Part shown: piece after piece, positions 15,974-25,160 of the stretch
How the letters are laid out: the number at the start of each line of letters is the position of its first letter
How positions within the stretch are numbered: the stretch's first letter is position 1
Origin: Caldalkalibacillus salinus
GTDB taxonomy: Bacteria > Bacillota > Bacilli > Caldalkalibacillales > JCM-10596
Length of the DNA: 64,000 nucleotides
Reading direction: 5' to 3'
Assembly: GCF_016745835.1 (NCBI RefSeq)
Contig: NZ_JAERVL010000001.1
Location: forward strand, 682,001-746,000
The notes under the pieces: model-generated
The model's input: only the letters and a program-made list of their open reading frames with translations
What the model was told of the DNA's origin: nothing
Database searches by the model: none
Position numbers and translations under genes: made by a program

Positions 15974-18406
15974 ATGTCACAAAAGAAAAAAATTGTGCTA
16001 GTTGGTAACGGGATGGCGGGCATTAACACGATTGAACACATGCTCAAGCTCGCGCCTAACAAATTTGATATGACTGTTTTTGGGTCTGAGCCGTATCCAA
16101 ACTATAACCGTATTATGCTTTCTTCGGTCTTAGCAGGGGATTCAACCGTTGACGATATCGTGATGAATCCTTATGAATGGTACGAAAAGCATGGTATCAC
16201 GTTATACACGGGGCAAACTGTTACGAACATCGACACGACCAAGCAAACGGTGACCAGTGATCAAGGTGTTCAAGTACCCTATGACGAGCTGATCCTAGCC
16301 ACCGGTTCAAATCCTTTTATGTTGCCGCTCCCAGGGGCAGATAAAGAAGGGGTTATTGCATTTAGAAATATCCAAGACTGTCAGACCATGATTGATGCAT
16401 CAAAAAAGTACAAAAAAGCGGTCGTCATAGGCGGTGGCCTATTAGGCTTAGAGGCGGCAAGAGGGTTTATTAATCTCGGGATGCAGGTGGACGTGGTTCA
16501 TATCTGCGATCACCTTATGGAGAGACAGCTCGACCCTACCGCGTCAAAAATGTTACAGGAAGCTCTGGAAGAACAGGGGATGAACTTTCTCCTAAACAAA
16601 GAGTCAGCAGAGATCTTAGGCGAGGAAAGGGTGACAGGGTTAAGCTTCAGAGACGGTACATCAACAGAAGCAGACCTTGTCGTCATGGCGGTTGGCATTA
16701 GACCAAACGTGGAATTGGCTCAAACGAGTGGGATAGAGGTCGATCGTGGGATTGTTGTTAATGATGTGCTAGAAACGAATCAGCCTCACGTGTTTGCCGT
16801 GGGCGAATGTGCTCAACACCGAGAAACGGTATACGGGTTGGTCGCCCCTCTATATGAGCAAAGTGCCGTGCTAGCGAAACGACTCGCTGACGTTGAGACG
16901 GAACCGTATGAAGGCTCTGTCGTCGATACCAAACTGAAGGTGTCCGGTGTAGACGTCTTCTCTGGGGGAGAATTTATCGATACGGATGAGACGAAAGCGA
17001 TTCGTGTTCATGATGAGTTCTCTGGCATATACAAAAAAGTGCTCATCAAAGACAACCAAGTCGTAGGCACCGTCTTGTTTGGCGATACGAAGGAAGGCAG
17101 TCGAATCATGAAGCTGGTCCGTGATCAGGTGGAGGTGAGTCAGCAGGACATGAATGCCCTATTAACGGGTAGCCAAGGAAACAACTCAACAGCCCCCACA
17201 GGTCTAGGTACGGAACACATGGATAACGCCGATATTATCTGTGGATGTAATGGTGTCAGTAAAGGAGATATCTGCCAAGCGATTCAAGAGCAAGGCTTAT
17301 CAACGGTGGAAGAGGTCAAAAACGTCACGAAAGCGTCCCGTTCATGTGGCGGATGTCGGCCACTCGTAAGTGAGATTTTAGAGCATACACTAGGTGATCA
17401 GTATACAGGGTCAGAAGGAAAAGAGCCTATATGTGCGTGCACTGACTACTCTCATGAGGAAGTTGTAGAAGCGATACGTGAAAAACAACTGACGTACGTC
17501 AAAGAAGTGATGAACGTTTTAGAGTGGAAAAATGAAGAAGGATGTTCAAAGTGCCGTCCCGCATTGAACTATTACCTAGGTGTGGTTGATCCTGTGGCCT
17601 ACTCGGATGATCATACTTCCCGCTTTGTTAATGAAAGAATGCATGCCAACATTCAAAAAGACGGCACATATTCGGTGGTGCCACGTATATACGGCGGGGT
17701 AACAACACCAGAGGATCTAAAGAAAATAGCCGAAGTGGCCTTAAAATACGAAATCCCAACGGTTAAGCTCACGGGTGGACAACGCATCGACTTACTAGGG
17801 GTACAAAAAGAAAACCTCACCGAAGTGTGGGAAGACCTCGGTATGCGTTCAGGGCATGCTTACGGTAAAGCGTTGCGTACAGTAAAAACGTGTGTAGGCG
17901 ATACATACTGCCGCTTCGGAACGGCTGACGCGATGGGAATGGGCATCCGAATGGAGAAACGCTTTGAAGGACTCAATACCCCTCATAAAGTGAAAATGTC
18001 CGTCTCCGGATGTCCAAGAAACTGTGCTGAATCAGGTATAAAAGACCTTGGCGTCGTGGCGATCGACGGAGGTTGGGAGTTATATGTCGGGGGTAACGGC
18101 GGCGTGAAGATACGTGTCGGTGACTTGTTAGCGACAGTGAAGACAGAAGATGAACTTATTGAGTACGCAGAGGCATTTCTACAGTACTACAGAGAAACGG
18201 CTAGATATCTAGAACGTACAGCGCAATGGGTGGAACGGATGGGTCTCGAGCACGTTCAAGCAGTGATCGAGGATGATGAGCAACGGCAAGCCTTATGTCA
18301 GCGCATGGTCACCGCACTTTCTGTTCATAGTGACCCATGGCAAAAGGCCATTGAAGACAAACAGGTACAGAAAGATCTATATGAAGTCATAGATGCGAAA
18401 GCTTAG
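15974..18406 (+). CDS. nirB: Assimilatory nitrite reductase [NAD(P)H], large subunit
   Basis: 810 residues, full family length. The N-terminal ~400 residues form an FAD/NAD(P)H reductase (VLVGNGMAGINTIEHM; KAVVIGGGLLGLEAARG; FAVGECAQH). Two BFD-type [2Fe-2S] segments follow (IICGCNGVSKGDI to SCGGCRPLV; CACTDYSHEE to EGCSKCRPAL). The C-terminal siroheme/[4Fe-4S] domain carries its Cys ligands in KTCVGDTYCRFG and SGCPRNCAESGI. The enzyme reduces nitrite to ammonium in the cytoplasm with the NirD subunit. GAAGGAGG precedes the ATG. First gene of nirB-nirD-nasC, behind a TnrA/GlnR-like box. Equivalent to B. subtilis NasD. Confidence 0.97.
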   Translation: MSQKKKIVLVGNGMAGINTIEHMLKLAPNKFDMTVFGSEPYPNYNRIMLSSVLAGDSTVDDIVMNPYEWYEKHGITLYTGQTVTNIDTTKQTVTSDQGVQVPYDELILATGSNPFMLPLPGADKEGVIAFRNIQDCQTMIDASKKYKKAVVIGGGLLGLEAARGFINLGMQVDVVHICDHLMERQLDPTASKMLQEALEEQGMNFLLNKESAEILGEERVTGLSFRDGTSTEADLVVMAVGIRPNVELAQTSGIEVDRGIVVNDVLETNQPHVFAVGECAQHRETVYGLVAPLYEQSAVLAKRLADVETEPYEGSVVDTKLKVSGVDVFSGGEFIDTDETKAIRVHDEFSGIYKKVLIKDNQVVGTVLFGDTKEGSRIMKLVRDQVEVSQQDMNALLTGSQGNNSTAPTGLGTEHMDNADIICGCNGVSKGDICQAIQEQGLSTVEEVKNVTKASRSCGGCRPLVSEILEHTLGDQYTGSEGKEPICACTDYSHEEVVEAIREKQLTYVKEVMNVLEWKNEEGCSKCRPALNYYLGVVDPVAYSDDHTSRFVNERMHANIQKDGTYSVVPRIYGGVTTPEDLKKIAEVALKYEIPTVKLTGGQRIDLLGVQKENLTEVWEDLGMRSGHAYGKALRTVKTCVGDTYCRFGTADAMGMGIRMEKRFEGLNTPHKVKMSVSGCPRNCAESGIKDLGVVAIDGGWELYVGGNGGVKIRVGDLLATVKTEDELIEYAEAFLQYYRETARYLERTAQWVERMGLEHVQAVIEDDEQRQALCQRMVTALSVHSDPWQKAIEDKQVQKDLYEVIDAKA

Positions 18407-18441
18407 AAAAGAAAAGGATGTATAGGGGAGGAGAGCCAACT

Positions 18442-18795
18442 GTGAGTGTAACAAACGAACAACCATACCTGATAGAAATAGGCCCTGTGGATGAGTTACC
18501 CCAAAACACAGGTAAAACCGTTCGTGTACAAGGGTACGAAGTGGCATTATTTAAGTTAAGTAATGGTGACGTTAGAGCCATTGAGAACCGCTGTCCGCAC
18601 AAAGGCGGTGTGTTAGCAGAGGGAATCGTCAGTGGGGAATACGTCTTTTGTCCCATGCATGATCAAAAGATTAGCTTGAGTTCCGGCCATGTACAGCCAC
18701 CAGATACGGGGTGTGTGACAACCTATCCTGTTGTGATAACGGATCATAAAATCTACATCGACAGCAGACCATTGAGCAAGGAAGTCTGTGAATGA
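18442..18795 (+). CDS. nirD: Nitrite reductase small subunit (Rieske-type)
   Basis: 117 residues, the usual size for NirD/NasE. It contains a Rieske [2Fe-2S] site: Cys and His of NRCPHKGG, then Cys and His of FCPMHDQK about 17 residues later. It pairs with NirB and helps pass electrons to the siroheme centre. The start is a GTG at 18442, 8 nt after GGGGAGGAG; an in-frame ATG at 18418 lies upstream of that site and would add eight unlikely residues. Its stop overlaps the nasC start (ATGA), indicating translational coupling. Confidence 0.94.
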   Translation: MSVTNEQPYLIEIGPVDELPQNTGKTVRVQGYEVALFKLSNGDVRAIENRCPHKGGVLAEGIVSGEYVFCPMHDQKISLSSGHVQPPDTGCVTTYPVVITDHKIYIDSRPLSKEVCE

Positions 18796-20864
18796 TGCAC
18801 ACCCATTGTTGTTTTTGTAGTATGCAATGTGGTTTAGTCATTGAAAACAAAGATGACGACACGTATAAAGTCAAACCAAGTAAATCATTTCCTGTGGCAA
18901 CAGGGCGACTCTGTCAAAAGGGGTTAAATGCAGTGACGCACACGCAACATGATTCCCGAATCACACGACCGCTTCAGCGTGAAAACCCTGAGGATGACCC
19001 TTGGATGCCTAGGGATTGGAATCACGCTATGATCTCAATTGCAGAAAGGATCACATCTATACAATCCAAATATGGCCATGATGCTGTTGCTGTTTACGGA
19101 GGAGGGTCTCTGACGAACGAAGTGAGTTACCTCTTAGGTAAGTTTACGCGTGTAGCCTTGCAATCGAGACATATAGATTATAACGGGCGCTATTGTATGT
19201 CCTCCGCTGCAACGGCCGCTAATCAAGCGTTCGGCCTCGATCGCGGCTTCACGTTTCCTTTATCAGATATCTCAAAGGCAGACTATATTATTTTGGCGGG
19301 GACGAATATAGCCGAATGTCAGCCAACGATGGTGCCCTATTTATTAGAAGCAAAGAAGAGAGGCGCGATGATCGTCACCATTGATCCAAGGTATACACTA
19401 ACCACTAAGCTTTCTGATATAGATGTCCGCTTGCGTCCTGGATTTGATGCCGTCTTTGTGAATGGGTTATTGCATGTGATCGTCAAAGAAAACTTATATG
19501 ATCATACATTTGTACAGCAAAGGACCCAAGGCTTTGAAAGCTTGGTTGACGCAGTGGAAGCCTATACACCTGATCGCGTCGAAGCGCTAACCGGGATTCT
19601 GCCAGAAGTGACACGCACGATTGCTCGCGGCTTTGCCCAAGCTAAAACGGGCATCGTGCTTACGGCACGCGGAGTCGAACAGCAAACGAACGGCGTAGAC
19701 AACACTTTAAATTATATTAACCTCAGTCTCGTAACGGGGAAGATCGGTAAAAACGGTTGTGGTTTTGGTGCTGTAACAGGACAAGGAAACGGTCAAGGTG
19801 GACGTGAGCATGGTCAGAAAGCGGACCAGCTCCCAGGTTATCGTCTGATCGACGATCCCACTGCACGTCAGCACGTCGCTGATGTTTGGGGAATATCGCC
19901 AGATGATCTGCCGGGGAAAGGTGTCTCAGCCTATGAAATGATAGAAAAGATAGATCAGGGGAAGATAAAAGCGATGATTGTGCTAGGTTCCAATCCTGTC
20001 GTTTCAAGTCCGAATAATCATTTTGTCAAACAAGCATTACAAAAGCTAGATTTATTGGTCGTTATCGATATGTTTGAGACTGAAACGGCACAACTGGCTC
20101 ATTGGCTGCTCCCAGGTTCTTCTTTTTTAGAAGGAGAAGGGACGATGACAAATCTTGAAGGACGTGTCATCCATCGACCGCAAGTCTTCGGTGAGTATGG
20201 TGATAGTATGCAAGACTACCAGATCATTTGTCAGCTTGCTAAGCACCTCGGGAAGGGTCAGTATTTTCAATATGATTCTATCGAAGCCGTATTCGATGAG
20301 CTATGCAGGGCTTCTGCGGGAGGTAAAGCGGATTACAGTGGCATCAGTTATGATCGTCTGAAGAAGGAAAAAGGGGTCTACTGGCCTTGTCCATCGCGTG
20401 ATCACGCCGGGAGTCCATTACTGTTTACAGACCGATTCTATCATTCAGACGGTATGGCCAAGTTGACGCCTATTACCCCAAAAAAGCCGGCTGAAGTGAC
20501 GACGAGGGCATTTCCTTATGTCCTCACAACGGGACGATTGGCTAGTCACTATCTTAGTGGCGTACAAACGAGGAGGACAGCTCAACTCAATCGGAAAGCG
20601 CCTGTTCCGTTAGCTGAAATCCATCCGTGGCTAGCGAAAAAGTTAAAAATAGGGAAGGATCAAAAGGTTAAATTGACGAGCCTAAGAGGAGAGATCACCC
20701 TACAAGTCAAAATACACAATGGGATTCATCCCCGAACGATTTTTGTCCCCTTCCATTGGGGAGGTGCTTTGTCCATTAATCAGGTGACGAATGATGCCCT
20801 TGATCCTCAGAGTCGCATGCCCGAATTTAAGATCTGTGCCGTTAACGCTGAGCGAGCAGATTAA
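18792..20864 (+). CDS. nasC: Assimilatory nitrate reductase catalytic subunit (molybdopterin)
   Basis: 690 residues. The N-terminal [4Fe-4S] motif is CCFCSMQCGL with the fourth Cys in GRLCQKG. The Mo-bis-MGD domain includes YNGRYCMSSAATAAN (with the candidate Mo-ligand Cys), ADYIILAGTNIAECQP and VTIDPRYTLTTKLSD. GFGAVTGQGNGQGGREHGQKA and the C-terminal dinucleotide-binding part (TTGRLASHYLSGVQTRR) fit assimilatory NasC/NarB enzymes. It reduces nitrate to nitrite in the cytoplasm. No separate electron-transfer subunit (NasB type) is seen in the window, so the donor, a ferredoxin or flavodoxin or a distant NasB, is unknown. It starts inside the nirD stop codon. Confidence 0.92.
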   Translation: MMHTHCCFCSMQCGLVIENKDDDTYKVKPSKSFPVATGRLCQKGLNAVTHTQHDSRITRPLQRENPEDDPWMPRDWNHAMISIAERITSIQSKYGHDAVAVYGGGSLTNEVSYLLGKFTRVALQSRHIDYNGRYCMSSAATAANQAFGLDRGFTFPLSDISKADYIILAGTNIAECQPTMVPYLLEAKKRGAMIVTIDPRYTLTTKLSDIDVRLRPGFDAVFVNGLLHVIVKENLYDHTFVQQRTQGFESLVDAVEAYTPDRVEALTGILPEVTRTIARGFAQAKTGIVLTARGVEQQTNGVDNTLNYINLSLVTGKIGKNGCGFGAVTGQGNGQGGREHGQKADQLPGYRLIDDPTARQHVADVWGISPDDLPGKGVSAYEMIEKIDQGKIKAMIVLGSNPVVSSPNNHFVKQALQKLDLLVVIDMFETETAQLAHWLLPGSSFLEGEGTMTNLEGRVIHRPQVFGEYGDSMQDYQIICQLAKHLGKGQYFQYDSIEAVFDELCRASAGGKADYSGISYDRLKKEKGVYWPCPSRDHAGSPLLFTDRFYHSDGMAKLTPITPKKPAEVTTRAFPYVLTTGRLASHYLSGVQTRRTAQLNRKAPVPLAEIHPWLAKKLKIGKDQKVKLTSLRGEITLQVKIHNGIHPRTIFVPFHWGGALSINQVTNDALDPQSRMPEFKICAVNAERAD

Positions 20865-21048
20865 GATTGCGAATGTTCTCTATGTTATACAAGACAGGAA
20901 AACAGAAAAGTTTAAATTAACATGATAGTCCAAAACAAGTCATATTTTTTACTAAACATAAAATAGGTATTTCGCACTATTCACATGTTTGTTCATGTCT
21001 GTAAAAATTAGGATGTATCTGGTAGAGTAGATTTTCGTCAATTTAGAT

Positions 21049-21087
21049 AAAAGAGAGTAGTGTCGTTTACGGCATTACTCTCTTTTA
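21049..21087 (+). terminator. Strong terminator between nasC and the ABC block
   Basis: AAAGAGAGTA (21050-21059) pairs with TACTCTCTTT (21076-21085), and one more pair closes the inside of the stem. A T-run follows. It lies ~185 bp after nasC and 55 bp before the first ABC gene. It may also act as a leader terminator for the ABC block. Confidence 0.8.
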
Positions 21088-21141
21088 CCCTATAATTACG
21101 AGTATCAATACATCTAATTGAACATGAGGAGAAAAGCATAA

Positions 21142-21963
21142 ATGTTACATATATTAAGAAGTGAGTGGAAGCGTTGTATAGAAGGAAAAGAATTTCAAGT
21201 TACTTCTCTGTTAATATTTTTAATATCGATTGCAGCTTTTATGATAGATGCCTTTTATCATTATGGCTCGGGTGCAAATGGTTTAAGATCTGCAGCAGAG
21301 ATGTCAATTGTTCAGTCAGTGTACTCATCATTTTTACTAAATATTGTTGTGGCAACGTTACCTTTGTTCGCCGCTCTTATATATTCTGATGCTTTTATTA
21401 GGGATTTGACAAACAAAGTTTACCCCTTTACTTTAACGAGAATAGCAGTACATAGGATAGTGATCGCCCAATGTATTGTTATTTTTAGTACCACTTTCAC
21501 TGTTTATATGGTTTGTTTTACTATTAATCAAGTTTTGACATTGATAGCTTTTCCTATCGAAGGCGTATCAAACAATTTTGGTTTTCCAACTTATGACCTC
21601 GCGTTCCAAAATTACGGCCCTGAATTTGCATTTGATTTATTACGTATTCAATCGCCCTATCTATATAACTTTTTATATATGTTTATCATAAGTGGTTTTG
21701 CTGGCTTATTTGCACTGTTTACTTACGCTGTTTTACTCTTTTTGAAAAAATGGAAATTAAGAGTGATTATTGGTGTATTTCTTGGATTTACTGTTTTAAA
21801 TATTGTTCTGAGCATGGCAGATTTAAGACACTTGAGATTGACTACTTTGTTACATCCTGTTTCAATTTACCCAGAATATGTGATAATTTATTGGGCAGGT
21901 TGCCTTATTATGATGTCAGGCATTTTGATTTACTTAGGATTAAAGAAAAAGGATTTTTCGTAA
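21142..21963 (+). CDS. ABC-2-like permease 1
   Basis: 273 residues with about six hydrophobic segments, typical of ABC-2-type export permeases. Between helices 2 and 3 it carries IRDLTNKVYPFTLTRIAVHR, a segment resembling those in the two following permeases (a TR followed by a further basic residue and a helix). It has no signal peptide and no recognisable substrate domain. First gene of an A+T-rich five-gene block with the ATPase gene fourth. TGAGGAG precedes the ATG. LanE/LanG-type immunity permeases and bacitracin-type pumps are comparable in layout. The exported compound is unknown. Confidence 0.75.
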   Translation: MLHILRSEWKRCIEGKEFQVTSLLIFLISIAAFMIDAFYHYGSGANGLRSAAEMSIVQSVYSSFLLNIVVATLPLFAALIYSDAFIRDLTNKVYPFTLTRIAVHRIVIAQCIVIFSTTFTVYMVCFTINQVLTLIAFPIEGVSNNFGFPTYDLAFQNYGPEFAFDLLRIQSPYLYNFLYMFIISGFAGLFALFTYAVLLFLKKWKLRVIIGVFLGFTVLNIVLSMADLRHLRLTTLLHPVSIYPEYVIIYWAGCLIMMSGILIYLGLKKKDFS

Positions 21964-21978
21964 AGATAGGAGTAGTCA

Positions 21979-22737
21979 ATGGATTTCGTTAAAATACTAG
22001 ATCATTTAATTCGTCGCTCAAAAGGTTATAGACTACTGTTGATGATTGTAACCGTCTTTGCTTTTACCCTTCTTTATTTTATTGTCGATGGTTCATTGTT
22101 TGGCATTTATGACTTTTATATGATCTACTTTAAAGATTATATCTTTATAACGGTTATCCTACCTATCTATTTGGCATGGATGGGGGGCTTATGGTCTTAT
22201 TTTCAGCGTATTACAGTATTGACAAGGTTCACTCGTATTAACAACTTATTAAAATCTGTTATTAAAGTTTATATGTTAGTCACCTTTCGTTTTGTGATGT
22301 TAATTCATATCCCTCTATTCACTATTGGGATGGCAACTTTATTTTTTAATAATAGGGGACAAGGCGGTATAGATTTTATCATCTTTATATTAACTGGAGT
22401 CACGTTGCAGTTTCTAGGATTCATGATCATTGCTTTAGTGTACACGTGTGTTGTACTAAGAGTGAATAGACGCGCCTTAGCGACTTTTGTCACCTTCTGT
22501 TTGATTACATCTCTTAATGTTATAGACATGTTGTTCTATGGCTCATCTGTTCCTTCAATAGATAAAATAATGTTTATGCGTTACAAAGATATGAACCAGG
22601 TGGGGATTTTCACAATTGCTGATGGTTTTATATACTTTATTTTCTTTATTTTACTACTAGTTTTGATCAAACTTATCAAACTTGTACTTAATCATGCCGA
22701 CTTTGCCGGGAGAGTTTCTAATGAAAGTGATAAATAA
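21979..22737 (+). CDS. ABC-2-like permease 2
   Basis: 252 residues, about six hydrophobic segments (LLLMIVTVFAFTLLYFIV near residue 18; YIFITVILPIYLAWMGG; the last IYFIFFILLLVLIKLIKLVL). The loop ITVLTRFTRINNLLKS parallels the TR-containing loop of permease 1. It lies 15 bp after permease 1 with AGGAG 6 nt before the ATG, and its end overlaps the next gene by 17 bp. No named family is recognised beyond the ABC-2 permease style. Confidence 0.72.
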   Translation: MDFVKILDHLIRRSKGYRLLLMIVTVFAFTLLYFIVDGSLFGIYDFYMIYFKDYIFITVILPIYLAWMGGLWSYFQRITVLTRFTRINNLLKSVIKVYMLVTFRFVMLIHIPLFTIGMATLFFNNRGQGGIDFIIFILTGVTLQFLGFMIIALVYTCVVLRVNRRALATFVTFCLITSLNVIDMLFYGSSVPSIDKIMFMRYKDMNQVGIFTIADGFIYFIFFILLLVLIKLIKLVLNHADFAGRVSNESDK

Positions 22738-23494
22738 ACAGATATTAATACAAGTCAGTGTGTGGGCTGCTACAGTTGCTATTCTTTTATATGTATTTAG
22801 AATTCCCGACCAGACAATCGATGCTATAGAGCTACAATTATTACTTTTACTAGAGAATTTAGCCTTTGCTGAAATCAAATATCTTATCCCGGTTTTCATT
22901 CACGCGATCCCGTTCTTTATTTTTATAATGCTAACAGGGACTTTTGTCAGAGAGGAGATTTTAAACAAGGGTGTTTTTATTTTCACTAGAGTACAGAATA
23001 GGAGCAGATGGACATTTAGTATTCTCATGCAATTGCTTGTATTTACCATTTGTTATGTGAGTGTTCTATTTATAGCATTGATATTAATCCTCTTAGTAAC
23101 AAAGAGTAGCTCATCTGTTCAGCATTTCACTTCATTGGGCATCATTTACACCCTCTATATTTTATTTTATTTTGTGATAGCCTTATTTTCTAACCTGTTG
23201 GCTGTTATGTTGAATAGTCAACTTAGCTATTTGATTACAAGCTTCATTTATATGTTTAATATATTTGTGGCTGGTTTTTTTAACCAAGTCCTAGGTGACC
23301 TGACGTTATTAAAATGGCTTCCTGTTTCTCAGGGAATCATAACATGGCATGAGTCAACTTATTTTACTTCGGTTTTTCATCGTTACACAATCAATGATTT
23401 CACGTTCTCTATCTCGTATCTTTATCTCGTGATCATCATTATACTGTTATTCTATTGTTTCTTAAGGAAAATAGACAAGATGGAATTATATTAG
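22721..23494 (+). CDS. ABC-2-like permease 3
   Basis: 257 residues, about six hydrophobic segments. It carries TFVREEILNKGVFIFTRVQNRSRW, again the acidic-basic loop ending in TR seen in its neighbours, which suggests the three permeases are distant paralogues. The start is placed at the ATG at 22721, 7 nt after GGGAGAG; an in-frame upstream ATG (22682) would add 13 residues buried in the previous gene. The overlap of 17 bp with permease 2 implies translational coupling. A three-permease arrangement with one ATPase is unusual. Confidence 0.72.
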   Translation: MKVINKQILIQVSVWAATVAILLYVFRIPDQTIDAIELQLLLLLENLAFAEIKYLIPVFIHAIPFFIFIMLTGTFVREEILNKGVFIFTRVQNRSRWTFSILMQLLVFTICYVSVLFIALILILLVTKSSSSVQHFTSLGIIYTLYILFYFVIALFSNLLAVMLNSQLSYLITSFIYMFNIFVAGFFNQVLGDLTLLKWLPVSQGIITWHESTYFTSVFHRYTINDFTFSISYLYLVIIIILLFYCFLRKIDKMELY

Positions 23495-23507
23495 GAGGTC
23501 TAGCACT

Positions 23508-24152
23508 TTGAATAACGTAACGGTAAGACAGCTTAACAAAGAGTTAAATCATCATACAATCCTTCGTAACATTAATATGGTATTCGAAGGAGGATTCATT
23601 TATGGTGTTTTTGGCAGAAATGGTTCTGGAAAAACAATGCTATTTAGAGCGATCTGTGGCCTGATAAAACCCACAGAGGGATCCGTTTATATTAATGATC
23701 AACAACTACACCACGACATTTCTTTCCCCCCTAGTATTGGAGTCATCATTGAAACGCCCGGTTTCTGGGATGACTACTCAGGATTTGAAAATTTGAAAAT
23801 GCTTGCAAGTATAAAAAATGAAATTAGTGGTCCAGACATTAAGGCTGCGATTGAAAGAGTGGGGTTAAATCCAGAGGATAAGAGACCGGTTAAGCGATAT
23901 TCTTTGGGAATGAGACAGCGTCTGGCCATTGCCCAAGCCATAATGGAAAAGCCGGATATACTTTTGCTAGATGAACCTACAAATGCGCTTGATGAGGAAG
24001 GTGTTAAGCTAATTAGGGATATCTTAATAGAAGAGAAACAGCGAGGCGCAATCGTCGTTATTGCTAGTCATCATAAGGAAGACTTAACCCTATTATCAGA
24101 TAGGAAGCTAAAAATGAATAATGGAGAACTTCAAGAAGCTTTTGAGAGTTAA
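23508..24152 (+). CDS. ABC transporter ATP-binding protein
   Basis: 214 residues, a single nucleotide-binding domain: Walker A GRNGSGKT near residue 38, signature YSLGMRQRL near residue 129, Walker B ILLLDEPTNALDEEG, and the switch His in IASHHKED. It is short, like the ATPases of ABC-2 exporters and LanF proteins. The start is a TTG at 23508, 9 nt after GGAGG. It energises the three preceding permeases. The next gene begins within or just after it, so all five genes look co-transcribed. Confidence 0.9.
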   Translation: MNNVTVRQLNKELNHHTILRNINMVFEGGFIYGVFGRNGSGKTMLFRAICGLIKPTEGSVYINDQQLHHDISFPPSIGVIIETPGFWDDYSGFENLKMLASIKNEISGPDIKAAIERVGLNPEDKRPVKRYSLGMRQRLAIAQAIMEKPDILLLDEPTNALDEEGVKLIRDILIEEKQRGAIVVIASHHKEDLTLLSDRKLKMNNGELQEAFES

Positions 24153-24165
24153 GGGGGAAACGATT

Positions 24166-24879
24166 TTGTCTATTAGTAAAAGAAAAAAAATATATTTAAT
24201 TTTAATAGTATCGGTTATGTTAGTTTCCGTATTAACAGCGTTACTAACAAAGTCATCTTTTGCTAGTAACGAAGAGTTTAATGATCTATCTGAATATGAA
24301 GATGCCCTTGTTACTGTCACATCTAACGACTCTTTTACATCCATTTACTTTAATAACAATATCAAGGATGTAAAGGAATTGTGGCAACAAGCTGACACTG
24401 TTGTTAGAGGTGTACCACTGGAACCACGAAAACATCTACACCAAGCGACATTCACGCCTCTCCAGGTGTCTATCGTATTAAAAGGAGAGCTAAAGGAAAA
24501 CGTCATAAACATCTACGAACCCAGTGATATTGACTTCACCAGCCAAAAACTCAGTTTTTATTATTCAAGAAGTGGGTATCTTCTAATGGAAAATGACCGT
24601 GAATATATCCTGTTTTTAAAGAAATTGCCTGTTCCAGAAGGATATGAAAAAAGCGAGGAAGAAGAGCGCTCTTATTTACCATTATCAACCCTATACGCTA
24701 AATATCCTGTTGGTTCTACATGGGAGGGGGATATCATAAGCTCTGAATCTAGTGATTTTACCCTCAAGGATGTATATGGATACGATATTCTAACTAGAGA
24801 TGATCAAATATTATCAAAATACCTAGACTTTAGAAATCAATTAGAACAACATGATTACCAATTAAACATGAGTGAATAA
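24166..24879 (+). CDS. Membrane-anchored protein of unknown function at the end of the ABC block
   Basis: About 237 residues. A single N-terminal hydrophobic segment (IYLILIVSVMLVSVLTALL) is followed by a ~210-residue hydrophilic domain predicted outside the cell, with ADTVVRGVPLEPRKHL, VSIVLKGELKENVINIYEPSD and EYILFLKKLPVPEGYE. There is no lipobox Cys. The strand-rich pattern around the conserved-looking LKGEL and YILFLK resembles small secreted Bacillus proteins without known function. The start is uncertain: TTG at 24166 has AAGGGGG 8 nt upstream, whereas the ATG at 24121 would overlap the ATPase gene and has a poor site. It could be an accessory or ligand-binding part of the exporter. 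Confidence 0.65.
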   Translation: MSISKRKKIYLILIVSVMLVSVLTALLTKSSFASNEEFNDLSEYEDALVTVTSNDSFTSIYFNNNIKDVKELWQQADTVVRGVPLEPRKHLHQATFTPLQVSIVLKGELKENVINIYEPSDIDFTSQKLSFYYSRSGYLLMENDREYILFLKKLPVPEGYEKSEEEERSYLPLSTLYAKYPVGSTWEGDIISSESSDFTLKDVYGYDILTRDDQILSKYLDFRNQLEQHDYQLNMSE

Positions 24880-24953
24880 TCATTCGTATATCCTCATCAG
24901 CCTCAGCGATATCATTTATACTTTGACGTGATAAGCCTTAAGCGTTCAGAGTG

Positions 24954-25001
24954 ACTGTAGATAGAAGTCCATAAGAGGGACTTCAGATCTACAGTTTTTT
25001 T
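24954..25001 (+). terminator. Strong terminator closing the ABC block
   Basis: ACTGTAGAT (24954-24962) pairs with ATCTACAGT (24987-24995) and encloses GAAGTCC/GGACTTC. A T-run follows. It is one of the strongest terminators in the window. Confidence 0.9.
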
Positions 25002-25112
25002 GTTTGTATTCTTTTTTATGGCTTTATGCATTATTTTGTTGTTTTTCAAAATATTTTTAACATTTATGATCTATCACTATGGGTGTAAGCGATATATAAT
25101 GACAAATAAGTT

Positions 25113-25127
25113 ATGAAAGCACTTACA
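25113..25127 (+). promoter_or_regulatory. Candidate cre site before the sugar-binding lipoprotein
   Basis: ATGAAAGCACTTACA matches the cre consensus at 14 of 15 positions (CG is CA). It lies 34 bp upstream of the chosen GTG start. It would lie inside the coding region if the longer ATG start were used, which is one reason to prefer the GTG. Confidence 0.45.
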
Positions 25128-25160
25128 AAAAAACAAAAATTGTCGAAAAGGGGTGTTCAT

